DNA of 64,000 bases from Leptospira ilyithenensis (GTDB taxonomy: Bacteria > Spirochaetota > Leptospiria > Leptospirales > Leptospiraceae): contig NZ_RQHV01000062.1 in assembly GCF_004771005.1 (NCBI RefSeq), positions 1-64,000 on the forward strand. The letters run 5' to 3'. Position numbers and translations under genes: made by a program. Shown piece after piece: positions 1-7,948 of the stretch. The first letter of the stretch is position 1, and every line of letters starts with the position of its first letter. The notes under the pieces were generated by a model, which made no database searches, was not told the origin of the DNA, and was given only the letters and a program-made list of their open reading frames with translations.

Positions 1-33
1 TGTTTTTTTCCAATATTTCTTTATAAGTTTCAT
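1..33 (-). CDS. Start of a further integron-cassette gene, cut by window edge
   Basis: On the minus strand an ATG at 33-31 opens a frame that stays open to base 1 (11 codons, beginning MKLIKKYW). It lies 20 bases past the GTTATACG box (61-54) of the attC-like element at 54-225. The FRG gene stands at about the same distance (17 bases) from its own core site. That spacing and direction fit the first gene of a third cassette in an array running left. The product cannot be named from so little sequence, and the call depends on the integron reading of the region. Confidence 0.4.
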   Translation of the reverse strand, partial: MKLIKKYWKKT

Positions 34-53
34 GATTTTAATTTTTCGACTTT

Positions 54-225
54 CGTATAACGAACTAGCCTTACCGACGTTGTCCGACCCTGAGCCTCAT
101 TGAGGCGTTAGGGACTGGCGCGTAGTTTGCGTATGCAAACGAGTGACAGAAGGACAATGTGTCGGAGACCGAGCAAGGGTGAGCGGAGCGAATCCCGCAG
201 CGTAGCGGTAAGGCGTAGTTATGCG
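54..225 (-). repeat. attC-like recombination site, copy 2 (172 bp)
   Basis: The element is an imperfect palindrome. The outer boxes CGTATAAC (54-61) and GTTATGCG (218-225) pair, then unequal spacers follow (GAACTAG, 7 nt, on the left; CGTA, 4 nt, on the right), then inner boxes CCTTACCG and CGGTAAGG pair. A further arm, GACGTTGTCC against GGACAATGTGTC, extends the stem. A variable GC-rich centre separates the arms. Two box pairs split by an unpaired asymmetric spacer is the architecture of integron attC sites. It has the same 172-bp length as the copy at 1785-1956 and high identity in both arms. The minus-strand orientation is inferred from neighbouring genes. Confidence 0.72.
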
Positions 226-327
226 AAGTCAGGTTTAAGTCAAATGAGAGTCATTTTGAAATAAAAACTGTAAATAATTAGAATATCAACAAATATGTTA
301 ATTTCTATTTTAGTAAATTTTCTTGTA

Positions 328-333
328 TATAAT
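328..333 (+). promoter_or_regulatory. Possible -10 box of the restriction gene
   Basis: TATAAT at 328-333 lies 15 bases before the ATG at 349, so a transcript would start around 340 with a leader of about 9 nt. There is no convincing -35 hexamer at the right distance and no Shine-Dalgarno before the ATG. The rest of 226-348 is AT-rich sequence in which I see nothing else. Confidence 0.35.
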
Positions 334-348
334 GTCGAAAATATTACT

Positions 349-939
349 ATGAGTAATAATATTTTGCAAGATTGGGGTATAAGCGTAGAGGAATTTTCAA
401 AACTGGTTATTGAAAATCCAAGTTTACGTGGAATGATATTAGGTTATGTTGCGGAGTTTCAATTTGAAAAAAATTGGCTAAGCAATCCTAAAATATCTGA
501 TATTTCGAAAACAGATGATCATGATCGAAAACAAAAAGGTGACCGCAATATCCGCTATAAGAATAAGAGATTTATCATAGAAGTTAAATCACTTCAAACT
601 AATACAGTAAAGAGGGTCGATGATAGTTGGGTTGGCAAAACACAAATAGATGCATCGGACAATAGGGAAGTTAAACTCCCTTCTGGTGAAATAGTAAAAA
701 CTACTTGTCTTGTCGTAGGTGAATTCGATTTGGTCGCAATAAATTTATTTGCATTCAGTGGTGAATGGGTTTTCGCTTTTGCAAAAAATAGTGATTTACC
801 TAGAACAAAATCAAATAAATATACCGATGACCAAAAAAAACATCTCTTAGCGACAACAGCGACAGTGAGTTATCCTCCTCAACCGCCTTTTTTTTTGGAT
901 CCTTTTCCATTGCTTGATGAATTACTTGAGGAACGATAA
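349..939 (+). CDS. Probable type II restriction endonuclease (PD-(D/E)XK type)
   Basis: A protein of 196 residues read from the ATG at 349; an in-frame ATG at 295 would add 18 residues but lies upstream of the likely -10 box. Residues about 64-80 hold GD, then IIEVK: Asp65 with Glu78-x-Lys80 forms a PD-(D/E)XK nuclease core. A following QTN and a DASD (101-104) resemble a restriction-enzyme family that I recall next to DNA methyltransferases. Here the convergent neighbour is an amino-methyltransferase whose 3' end overlaps by 61 bp. The pair therefore looks like a complete restriction-modification system that should cut unmodified foreign DNA. The recognition site cannot be read from the sequence. 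Composition is AT-rich compared with the core genes. Confidence 0.7.
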   Translation: MSNNILQDWGISVEEFSKLVIENPSLRGMILGYVAEFQFEKNWLSNPKISDISKTDDHDRKQKGDRNIRYKNKRFIIEVKSLQTNTVKRVDDSWVGKTQIDASDNREVKLPSGEIVKTTCLVVGEFDLVAINLFAFSGEWVFAFAKNSDLPRTKSNKYTDDQKKHLLATTATVSYPPQPPFFLDPFPLLDELLEER

Positions 940-1658
940 GAGTCAATTTGTTTTCCATTGGGAACTTTAATGAAAACAAGAAAGTAAGAGTGATTTTTTC
1001 TAGCATGCACTTGTTTTAACATTCGACTAACAACTGGTCGATTTTGTCGTATGATTACAAATAAGTCCTTACAGTAAAAGCCTAAAGTTTGGTAATAATT
1101 AATTAATTCAACATGTGTCAGATTTTGTCTGTTGGCACTCACTTCATCTTGGCATTTAACAATAAAAACACCTTTGTTTTTGAGAACACGTAGAGCTTCG
1201 TTGCCTCCACGAAAGTACATATCTAATACGGCATTATGCCATTTTGGTCCGTCTGTAGTTTCTTTTCCAGTAGAGTAATATTCTCGAAAGGCTTTATGGC
1301 TTCCGCTGCCAGCCAGGTTCACTTTACTTGATCGATATAATCCCTCCATGTAAGGAGGATCAAAAACTACGCAATCCGAAGAGTTATCTTCATATGGTAG
1401 ATTTCGACAATCTACGCCAGTTTTGAGATCAGAGGGGAGAAAATTATATTCGGAAATATCAACATTTTTCCAGAAAACCCCAGTTCCATAAGTTATATCA
1501 TAGATGGTTGCCCCCTTTGATACATGAAGAGAGAGTATTTTTGGAAAAATGTCTGCATTATTGCTTGTATACGCTGATAAAGTTGCTTCTGAAGTAGTAA
1601 TACCTTCTGGCTGGCGACGTTTCTTATCAGCTTCAAAAAGAGATAGTTGCTTTGCCAT
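879..1658 (-). CDS. DNA amino-methyltransferase (modification enzyme)
   Basis: A protein of 259 residues read from the ATG at 1658. Residues 54-61 (DITYGTGV) look like motif I, which binds S-adenosylmethionine. DPPY at 100-103 is motif IV of N6-adenine or N4-cytosine methyltransferases, placed after motif I. An in-frame ATG at 1670 would add four residues, but it lies at or before the predicted -10 hexamer, so 1658 is preferred. With that choice the mRNA would be essentially leaderless. It most likely methylates the target of the nuclease encoded convergently at 349-939. Both genes sit between two attC-like elements, so the whole system looks like one mobile cassette with its own promoter. 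Confidence 0.82.
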   Translation of the reverse strand: MAKQLSLFEADKKRRQPEGITTSEATLSAYTSNNADIFPKILSLHVSKGATIYDITYGTGVFWKNVDISEYNFLPSDLKTGVDCRNLPYEDNSSDCVVFDPPYMEGLYRSSKVNLAGSGSHKAFREYYSTGKETTDGPKWHNAVLDMYFRGGNEALRVLKNKGVFIVKCQDEVSANRQNLTHVELINYYQTLGFYCKDLFVIIRQNRPVVSRMLKQVHARKNHSYFLVFIKVPNGKQIDSYRSSSNSSSNGKGSKKKGG

Positions 1659-1663
1659 GACAC

Positions 1664-1692
1664 TATACAAACATATGTACCAATTTAGTCAA
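1664..1692 (-). promoter_or_regulatory. Sigma-70-type promoter of the methyltransferase
   Basis: Minus strand: TTGACT (1692-1687), a 17-nt spacer, then TGTATA (1669-1664). Transcription should begin within a base or two of the ATG at 1658, giving a leaderless message. The spacer contains the palindrome ACATATGT, part of an 11-mer (1669-1679) that recurs upstream of the integrase at 4057-4067. The remaining bases 1693-1784 are AT-rich and show nothing else. Confidence 0.6.
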
Positions 1693-1784
1693 GCGGCAAT
1701 CTACTATGTTATCAATAAAGATATTTTCTTTTCCTTGCCGATCTAAACTTTCGTAAATTATTCAAATTTTCTTTAACCTGATTT

Positions 1785-1956
1785 CGTATAACGGACTAGC
1801 CTTACCGACGTTGTCCGCAGCTGAGTCCCAAAGGGACGTTAGCGTCGGCGCGTTTTCTTGCTTATGCAAGAAACGTGACGGAGGACAATGTGTCGCAGAC
1901 CGAGCAAGGGTGAGTGAAACGAATCCCGCAGCGCAGCGGTAAGGCGTAGTTATACG
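1785..1956 (-). repeat. attC-like recombination site, copy 1 (172 bp)
   Basis: Same design as the element at 54-225: outer boxes CGTATAAC (1785-1792) and GTTATACG (1949-1956), spacers of 7 and 4 nt, and inner boxes CCTTACCG (1800-1807) and CGGTAAGG (1937-1944). An additional arm is GACGTTGTCC against GGACAATGTGTC. The centre differs from copy 2, including the small hairpin TTCTTGCTTATGCAAGAA, while the arms are conserved, which is typical of attC families. It separates the FRG gene from the restriction-modification pair. An open frame across it (1762-1965, minus) is an artefact of the element. Confidence 0.75.
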
Positions 1957-1972
1957 CTGTTGCATATCTATT

Positions 1973-2827
1973 TTATTCAGTTCCGAAAATTTTATAATGG
2001 TTTCTGTAAAGATTTAATTTCATATCTTTCATCAATCCTTCTAAACCTGGATAAAGGCTATATGGAGTTATTCCCATGTTTGCTAGTTTAAGAATTATGC
2101 TTTTTTGTAAATTTCTGCTTATGTTTATTTTGAAAGTATTTTGTTCTATATCGGAAGGATAATAGATTTCTAAATTTTCGATAAATGAAAGATTTGAATT
2201 TCCTTGCAGAAAGAATAAACCTTGTTGAATAAAAATTCTTTTATTGAAAATATCTGGTTCAACCGGTAAAACGAGATTTATCGCATCAGACTGTAATATT
2301 TCATTATATAGTTTCTGAAAATTATCGATATGACCCCAATTAATAAATTCACTTTGGTATGATTTTGGTTCAATTTTACTTTTAATTTTTTCTTTTTGTC
2401 TATTTATGCAGTCATAAAGTTTCATTCTGAAGAATGAGGGTTGGAAACCATAAATAGATGCAAAATCTGAATTTGGACTTAAATCTTCGAATGCAAAATA
2501 CAGAGCAATATACGGAGATTTTGTGAAATCTAACAACCGAGTTGGCACCCCATGATGTTGAAGAAATGAAAGAATTTCTAAATAGTTTTCTGAATTAATA
2601 TCTCTTAGCTCGTCATATATTCGTTTTGTTCTAATTACATGAAAGATAGACTCTTGCTCACTAAAGGGAAAAAGACCGATGCTTTGGGAAATCCTATCAA
2701 TGGTTGTATTTAATTTCCAATCGCTATTTGCTTCACCTCGAAAAACCCATAAATCGGTAAGTTTTTCTAGCTCATTTAGCTTTTTGATTAATTCACTTTC
2801 GGTTGTTATTGTTTCTTCTTTGATCAT
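1973..2827 (-). CDS. FRG-domain protein, first integron cassette
   Basis: A protein of 284 residues. Residues 27-40 carry the eponymous phenylalanine-arginine-glycine motif (FRG at 29-31) in WVFRGEANSDWKL. Residues 91-101 (HHGVPTRLLDF), followed by SPYIALYFAFE, are the second signature of FRG-domain proteins. The biochemical role of the family is not settled; members occur often in mobile and defence-related settings. The ATG at 2827 is 17 nt from the core site at 2845-2852, with no Shine-Dalgarno, as is usual for cassette genes. The stop is 16 nt from the attC-like element, so gene plus element form a compact cassette. The C-terminal 150 residues match nothing I recognise. Confidence 0.78.
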   Translation of the reverse strand: MIKEETITTESELIKKLNELEKLTDLWVFRGEANSDWKLNTTIDRISQSIGLFPFSEQESIFHVIRTKRIYDELRDINSENYLEILSFLQHHGVPTRLLDFTKSPYIALYFAFEDLSPNSDFASIYGFQPSFFRMKLYDCINRQKEKIKSKIEPKSYQSEFINWGHIDNFQKLYNEILQSDAINLVLPVEPDIFNKRIFIQQGLFFLQGNSNLSFIENLEIYYPSDIEQNTFKINISRNLQKSIILKLANMGITPYSLYPGLEGLMKDMKLNLYRNHYKIFGTE

Positions 2828-2844
2828 TTGAATTTATGCAATGG

Positions 2845-2923
2845 CGTATAACTCCTTCTCCTCGAATTGCGTTAAATTTTTCCTATTCGGTTATCCCTTT
2901 CTTACCGAGGAATAACCGAACAA
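2845..2923 (-). other. Candidate attI site beside the integrase 3' end
   Basis: CGTATAAC at 2845-2852 (GTTATACG on the minus strand) is identical to the outer box of the attC-like elements. It stands exactly where the first cassette should join the platform. The remaining bases up to the integrase stop hold a hairpin, TTCGGTTAT (2886-2894) against ATAACCGAA (2912-2920), extended by CC/GG after one mismatch. The hairpin could be a terminator for the integrase, though no T-run follows, or part of the attachment site. The inference rests on position and the shared box. Confidence 0.55.
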
Positions 2924-4027
2924 CTAACTGATTCGATCGAAAGGGCTGCGGATTTTAGTGAGTTGGGTGCGGGACACCTTCGCATAGATTTGCGTAGTTC
3001 GGACACTCATATGGCCGAGCAAGGTCTGGATCATTCTCAGATCGGTTCCCTGTTCCAATAGATGGGTGGCAAAGGCATGGCGCAGAGAGTGAAAGGATAC
3101 TTTTTTGGTAATTCCTAGTTTTTGTTTGGAAGTCTCGAAGATTTTCTCAGCGGATCGTATGGAAAGCTGAGTGAATCCATGCCCGGGGAACAACCATTCG
3201 TTTTTGATAGCGGGGGACCTTTGTGCTGTGGAAACCGGCCCGAACTGCAATACTTTCTTTCTGTAGAGTAAGTATTCTCTCAGCTCTTCGCAAAGAGAGT
3301 CGGCAAGGAGGGTATATCTGTCTTTTTTTCCTTTGGCTTGTTCGATGCGAATCATCTTTCTATCAAAATCAATATCCGAAATTTTGAGATGAACCGCTTC
3401 ACTGACCCGGAGTCCTGCGGAATAAGCCAGCTTAAGAAGCAGTTTGTGTTTTGGGTTTGCGGGAGCGTTCAGAATCTTTTTGACTTCGGACTCGGAAAGA
3501 ACTTCGGGCAAAGTGTTTTCCTTTTTCATTCTGGGAAAACTAAGATCGGGGAATTGACAGCGAACTACTTTAAAGTAAAACAAAAACGCTTGCCTCATAG
3601 AACGAATGCTAGCTGAACTGAGTGATTTTACTTCTGTGCAGTAATCCGTAAATTCGATGATTTCATCTTTTGTGATTTGATAGGGAAGCTTTCTAAAATG
3701 AAAACAAATCTGAATGATCCAATGATAATAGGTGCGCGCCGTCTGAAAGGAGTAGTTCCTGGCTCGCATCGCTTGGTGAAGGTCAGCGAGAATTTTTACG
3801 GATCGGGGGATCTCTTTTATATTGAAGCGAATCGGTGTGTCGTAAAAAGTTTTGAGAATGATTTTGAAAGTAACCGGATCTTGCGGAAAAGACCAAATAT
3901 TCCGATTCCAATCATACTTTCTGCCGGGAATGGATTTTGCCAAACGAACCCATTCCGCACGATAGGGGAAATAGAGAATATAACGGCTGTCTTCCGGTGA
4001 ATATTTGAGTTCAAGAATGGAATCCAT
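2924..4027 (-). CDS. Integron-integrase-like tyrosine recombinase
   Basis: A protein of 367 residues with all catalytic positions of tyrosine recombinases: Arg207 (AGLRVSEA), Lys about 235, His313-x-x-Arg316 (HSLRHAFATHLL), His339 (LLGH) and Tyr348. Its core-binding domain (residues about 75-165, with YSFQTARTYYHWI) and its end (IRSPFD) resemble integron integrases more than XerC/XerD. An unusual N-terminal extension of about 70 residues includes GRKYDWNRNIWSFP. The extra helix that marks canonical IntI between catalytic patches II and III appears absent or very short (residues 262-280). It is transcribed toward the cassettes, the reverse arrangement known from Treponema denticola. It probably inserts and excises the cassettes on its left. 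Confidence 0.78.
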   Translation of the reverse strand: MDSILELKYSPEDSRYILYFPYRAEWVRLAKSIPGRKYDWNRNIWSFPQDPVTFKIILKTFYDTPIRFNIKEIPRSVKILADLHQAMRARNYSFQTARTYYHWIIQICFHFRKLPYQITKDEIIEFTDYCTEVKSLSSASIRSMRQAFLFYFKVVRCQFPDLSFPRMKKENTLPEVLSESEVKKILNAPANPKHKLLLKLAYSAGLRVSEAVHLKISDIDFDRKMIRIEQAKGKKDRYTLLADSLCEELREYLLYRKKVLQFGPVSTAQRSPAIKNEWLFPGHGFTQLSIRSAEKIFETSKQKLGITKKVSFHSLRHAFATHLLEQGTDLRMIQTLLGHMSVRTTQIYAKVSRTQLTKIRSPFDRIS

Positions 4028-4402
4028 AACTTAAATATCCAATTTCGGAAATATGTAAACATATGTAAAGTGTTCTTGCTTTTCTTCTTTTACCTTGGGA
4101 AAATTTGTCCCATTATATTATGAGACATAATCCTGATACTCCTTGCAACACCTCAGCAATCCGATTTGTTCCTGATAAATGAATCCTGTTCTTATAACAG
4201 TTGTATTATTTACATTATGTAACATTCAGTTATAGCTTCGCCCCATGAGTCCCAGCCCAAGAAAAAGTGAGGCTAATTCTCGTTACTAGATAACAGGGAG
4301 CAATACATTTTCGCCTGACAGGTCAAATATTGGTGATTTTATTTTTGAAAAAGGAGGGGGGAGAAAATACGTTGAGGTTAATTCGAATGCTGAATGGAAA
4401 TT
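4028..4402. other. Intergenic region upstream of the integrase
   Basis: 375 bases without a convincing gene. It holds a tandem direct repeat, ATATGTAAA at 4051-4059 and 4061-4069, just upstream of the integrase. There are also two small palindromes: TGGGA (4096-4100) against TCCCA (4108-4112), and TTATG-AGA-CATAA (4118-4130). These could be operator or recombinase-binding sites. On the minus strand, TTTACA plus a TATTTA box just before the integrase ATG would give a near-leaderless message, but this is weak. No LexA-type box was recognised. Confidence 0.4.
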
Positions 4403-6004
4403 CTAAGACAAATTGGAGAGAATTGTGTCTTTGCGGGAAGGGGATCTGTCTTCCGGATAATCCGTGCTAAAATGCAGCCCTCTGCTTTCCTTGCGAAGTA
4501 GAGCGGAACGGACAATCAACTCTGCAACTTTTACTATATTCCTTAATTCTAATAGATCCAGAGAAACAGTAGTTCGTTTGTAATAGTCTTTTACTTCTTC
4601 CGAGATTAAGGTGAGTCTACGAAGGGCTCTTTCCAATCGTAAATTCGATCTTACGATCCCCACATAGTTACTCATGATGGTTTTGATCTCTACTAAATTA
4701 TGAGAAATCAAAACCCACTCTTCCGTATTTGTAGTTCCTTCTTTATTCCAATCGGGAATGTTTACGATTTCTTTTGCATAATCCAGTTTGCCTTGAGAGC
4801 GGATATCGTCGGCTATTCTTTGTGCAAAAACAACGCATTCCAATAAACTATTTGATGCTAGGCGGTTGCCTCCGTGAACTCCCGTGCAAGCGGTTTCGCC
4901 CACAGCATACAGGTCAGCAATATTGGTTCTTCCGAAAAGATCCGTAGCAACTCCTCCACACATAAAATGAGCGGCAGGTACAACCGGGATCGGATCAGTT
5001 GTGATATCGATTCCTAATTTTTTACAACGTTCGTAGATGGTGGGAAAATGATGGATGATATCGTTTGCCGGCTTATGAGTAATATCGAGTAGTACATAAG
5101 ATTCCCCTCGTTTTTTCATCGTATCGTCAATGGCGCGCGCGACTATATCTCTCGGGGCAAGTTCTCCCATTTCATGGTAATCCTTCATAAAAGGACGCCC
5201 GCCTATTTCTCTTAAAATTCCACCATGACCCCGAACTGCTTCTGAAATCAAAAACGAATTTCCTTGTTCATGGAATAAGGAAGTAGGGTGGAATTGATAA
5301 AATTCCATATTCTTAATGATGGCACCGGCCCGGTAAGCAGTCGCTACACCATCACCTGTCGCAATATTCGGGTTAGTTGAATGTAAATAGACCTGACCGG
5401 ATCCTCCTGTGGCAAGAAGGGTTTTTTTAGCAATCACCGGAAACACTTCTCCCGTTTCCGTATCCACTATATAAGCACCGTAACAACGAAGAGGAAGACC
5501 TTCCTTGTCCTTCAGATGGTGGCGTGTGATGAGATCCACGCAGGCATGGTTTTCCAAAATACGGATATTCGGAACAGCGTGAACCGCATCCAGGAGAGCG
5601 GTCTCTATCGCACTTCCCGTCCGGTCGTGAGAGTGAATGATTCTGTGTTTTCTGTGGCCGCCTTCCCGGGCTAGATCTAAATTGCCTGATTCGTCTTTGG
5701 TAAAAGGAACACCGATTTCGAGTAGTTCTCTCACTCTGGTAGGGCCTTCTTCCACCAGGACTTTGACTGCATCCAGGTCACAAAGACCTGCGCCTGCATT
5801 CAGAGTATCTTCTATATGTTCTTCAAATTTATCTTTATCGTCAAATACCGAGGCGATTCCGCCTTGCGCATAATTCGTATTAGATTCGTAGTCGGCTTTT
5901 TTCGTAACGACGACTACGGAACCAAGGGGAGCGAGTTTGAGTGCCGAAAAAAGCCCGCTTACTCCACTCCCTATGATTAAAAAATCTGCTTGGATGCGGC
6001 TCAC
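4403..6004 (-). CDS. nadB: L-aspartate oxidase
   Basis: A protein of 533 residues, the usual length of NadB. It oxidises L-aspartate to iminoaspartate, the first step of de novo NAD synthesis in the cytoplasm. The N-terminus carries the FAD-binding dinucleotide fold ([13 protein letters not shown]). Then come the TNYAQGGIA loop, [12 protein letters not shown] with its active-site histidines, FHPT, and the [13 protein letters not shown] helix of the succinate dehydrogenase/aspartate oxidase family. The absence of a covalent-FAD histidine context and the REGGH motif favour NadB over SdhA or FrdA. Its ATG overlaps the stop of the upstream protease gene by 4 nt, so the two are probably cotranscribed. 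nadA and nadC are not in the window. Confidence 0.95.
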   Translation of the reverse strand: MSRIQADFLIIGSGVSGLFSALKLAPLGSVVVVTKKADYESNTNYAQGGIASVFDDKDKFEEHIEDTLNAGAGLCDLDAVKVLVEEGPTRVRELLEIGVPFTKDESGNLDLAREGGHRKHRIIHSHDRTGSAIETALLDAVHAVPNIRILENHACVDLITRHHLKDKEGLPLRCYGAYIVDTETGEVFPVIAKKTLLATGGSGQVYLHSTNPNIATGDGVATAYRAGAIIKNMEFYQFHPTSLFHEQGNSFLISEAVRGHGGILREIGGRPFMKDYHEMGELAPRDIVARAIDDTMKKRGESYVLLDITHKPANDIIHHFPTIYERCKKLGIDITTDPIPVVPAAHFMCGGVATDLFGRTNIADLYAVGETACTGVHGGNRLASNSLLECVVFAQRIADDIRSQGKLDYAKEIVNIPDWNKEGTTNTEEWVLISHNLVEIKTIMSNYVGIVRSNLRLERALRRLTLISEEVKDYYKRTTVSLDLLELRNIVKVAELIVRSALLRKESRGLHFSTDYPEDRSPSRKDTILSNLS

Positions 6005-7869
6005 TTGGCGTTGAGCAATCCTTCTATATAATCCAAACTACGGATCAACATATAGTCAGGTTTGATCGCATCTCCTGCATGTTGTTTTAGGAAAGCATCC
6101 GCTTTCCCTTGTTTTTTTGCATATTCTTTGATTGCATCGATATTGAACTTGGACTTCACCACTCCGTCATAAGGAATTTTAGGCAAATGATTCCACATAT
6201 CTTCTTCTCTGTAACGGAAAGGAAAGTTTCCATCCGCTTCCTCGGATACTTCGATATCAGGTGAAACTCCAACTACTTGGATTGTTTTTCCGGAAGGAGA
6301 GTAATAACGTGAATTTGTGATTTTGAGCAGATAATCCGCGTTACCCGGAAGATCCATCAGCTTTTGAACTGTTGCTTTTCCAAAAGTTCTTTCGCCGAGT
6401 AAAATCCCACGTCCGTGGTGTTGGATGGCACTTGCTACGATTTCCGAAGCAGATGCGGATTTTGAATTGATAAGTACTACCAAAGGAAGATTTGTGATGT
6501 CTTTTTTGCTCGCAAACTGTTCATCGGGGCTTCTATTGGGAACTTTTGTGGAAACAATCAATCCCTTTTCGATGAACATATCCGCAATATCAATGGCAAG
6601 ATCCAAATAACCGCCTGCGTTATTGCGAAGATCCAAAACAACCGCCTTGAGAGGTTTGTTGTTGTTCTTAGCTTCTTCTTCCAAAGCGCGGAGACCCTTT
6701 ACGATGAGTGAATCCGCTTGTTCGCCGCCTTGTGTTTTTACAAAGCCGGTAAGTTTGATATAACCAACCTGAGGATTTTCTTTTAACAAGTGGTAGGTGA
6801 TATTTTTGATTGTGATTTTATCACGAATCACTTCGATATCTACATTCCCGGTATTTCCCTTACGCCTGAGAGTGAGGGCTACTTTGGTGCCTTTTGTACC
6901 TTTGATTTTTTTAACTACTTTATCCAAAGAAAGGTTTTTGATCACCTTGCCGTCTACGGCAACAATTACATCTCCGCTCCGGACTCCCGCTTTTACAGCG
7001 GGGCTTCCTTCTAACGGGTTTTCAACGACCACTTCTCTGGAACCTCCGCCGGAAAGAATAGCACCGATTCCTTCAAAGGAACTGTCATTGATTTTTGCCA
7101 TGGATTCTTCCCAAACTTCTTTGAGAAAAACATTGGAATGAGGATCAAGTGAATTGAGATAACCGTTTGCTGCACCAAGGAACACTTGTTCCATGGTAAA
7201 TTCTTTTTTCTCTTCCTCTTCTTCCGAAACTTCACCATCCAGTTCGATGAGTCCTTTCAGAACGGGAGTTTTGTATTTATCAAGATTGTCTCTTAGGTAT
7301 GCGATGATACGATCAAAATCCTTTTTGGAAAAATTGATTTCTTCCCATTTTGCAGTGATGACGGATTTTTTAAGTTTTTCCCTTTCGATCAGTTTTTTGA
7401 CTTCTTCATCGGAGAGTTTTTTGTTCTCGTTTTTTTTGAATTTTTCCTTTTGGATTTTTTCTACTTGCTCGTAATCAGGGTCGAATAACACAAATTTGTC
7501 GGAAGGAGAAATCTTGAATGTTTTGCCGGGATAAAGTTCTTCCTTATCATCGTACTTTTCCCGTTCGTTGAAATAACTTTCGGGATAGAGATAAAGCGGA
7601 TGCGGCATACTCAAGGTTGCAAAGGCCGCCGCATCGATAAAGGCGCGGTCTTTGTTGATGATTTTGTCTATATAGTATTTATCTACCGCTTGGACCACGT
7701 TTTCAAAATCTTGGTAGGTAAAATTGGTAACCTGTTTTTGGGCTTTTTTCGCCTCCGGTTCACAGGATATAAATCCTGCAGGGAGAGTTAAGCAAAGTAT
7801 TGCCGATAGGGAGATTAGATATAAAATACGTTTCAATGGTTCTCTCGATTTAGTACTTAGATTAGGCAA
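6001..7869 (-). CDS. ctpA: C-terminal processing (S41) protease with PDZ domain
   Basis: A protein of 622 residues. An N-terminal hydrophobic segment ending in FISC looks like a spirochaetal lipoprotein signal, so the enzyme probably acts in the periplasm or is membrane-anchored. A PDZ domain ([14 protein letters not shown]) precedes the S41 peptidase domain, which has the serine nucleophile in SASASE and the lysine base in FGKATVQ. Family members trim C-termini of exported proteins and cell-wall hydrolases. The stretch before the PDZ domain is charged and long compared with short CtpA proteins, more like tail-specific protease (Prc). It is followed with a 4-nt overlap by nadB, which has no obvious functional link. 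Confidence 0.92.
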   Translation of the reverse strand: MPNLSTKSREPLKRILYLISLSAILCLTLPAGFISCEPEAKKAQKQVTNFTYQDFENVVQAVDKYYIDKIINKDRAFIDAAAFATLSMPHPLYLYPESYFNEREKYDDKEELYPGKTFKISPSDKFVLFDPDYEQVEKIQKEKFKKNENKKLSDEEVKKLIEREKLKKSVITAKWEEINFSKKDFDRIIAYLRDNLDKYKTPVLKGLIELDGEVSEEEEEKKEFTMEQVFLGAANGYLNSLDPHSNVFLKEVWEESMAKINDSSFEGIGAILSGGGSREVVVENPLEGSPAVKAGVRSGDVIVAVDGKVIKNLSLDKVVKKIKGTKGTKVALTLRRKGNTGNVDIEVIRDKITIKNITYHLLKENPQVGYIKLTGFVKTQGGEQADSLIVKGLRALEEEAKNNNKPLKAVVLDLRNNAGGYLDLAIDIADMFIEKGLIVSTKVPNRSPDEQFASKKDITNLPLVVLINSKSASASEIVASAIQHHGRGILLGERTFGKATVQKLMDLPGNADYLLKITNSRYYSPSGKTIQVVGVSPDIEVSEEADGNFPFRYREEDMWNHLPKIPYDGVVKSKFNIDAIKEYAKKQGKADAFLKQHAGDAIKPDYMLIRSLDYIEGLLNAK

Positions 7870-7948
7870 GGAAAACCTGATTTTCCAGACTGGGCAACTG
7901 AAAAAAAACAGGACAAGCCTTGATTCTTACGTTAAAATAGACATATCC

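Noticed and set aside
800..1006. Minus-strand 68-codon frame across the junction of the restriction and methylation genes
   Set aside because: Overlaps both real genes and shows no protein pattern.
54..1956. CRISPR repeats or insertion-sequence ends as explanation of the repeated element
   Set aside because: Only two copies 1.7 kb apart with long palindromic arms, no short regular spacers, and no transposase or target duplication seen.
1762..1965. 67-codon open frame on the minus strand
   Set aside because: It lies almost wholly inside the attC-like element and is explained by that palindromic repeat.
2924..4027. Reading the recombinase as the housekeeping XerC or XerD
   Set aside because: N-terminal extension, IRSPFD end, and attC-like neighbours point to an integron integrase; Xer proteins are shorter and lack these.
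4387..4470. Short plus-strand frame after an AAGGAGG-like run near 4350
   Set aside because: The purine run is 30 bases from the ATG, the frame has 27 codons and it runs antisense into nadB.
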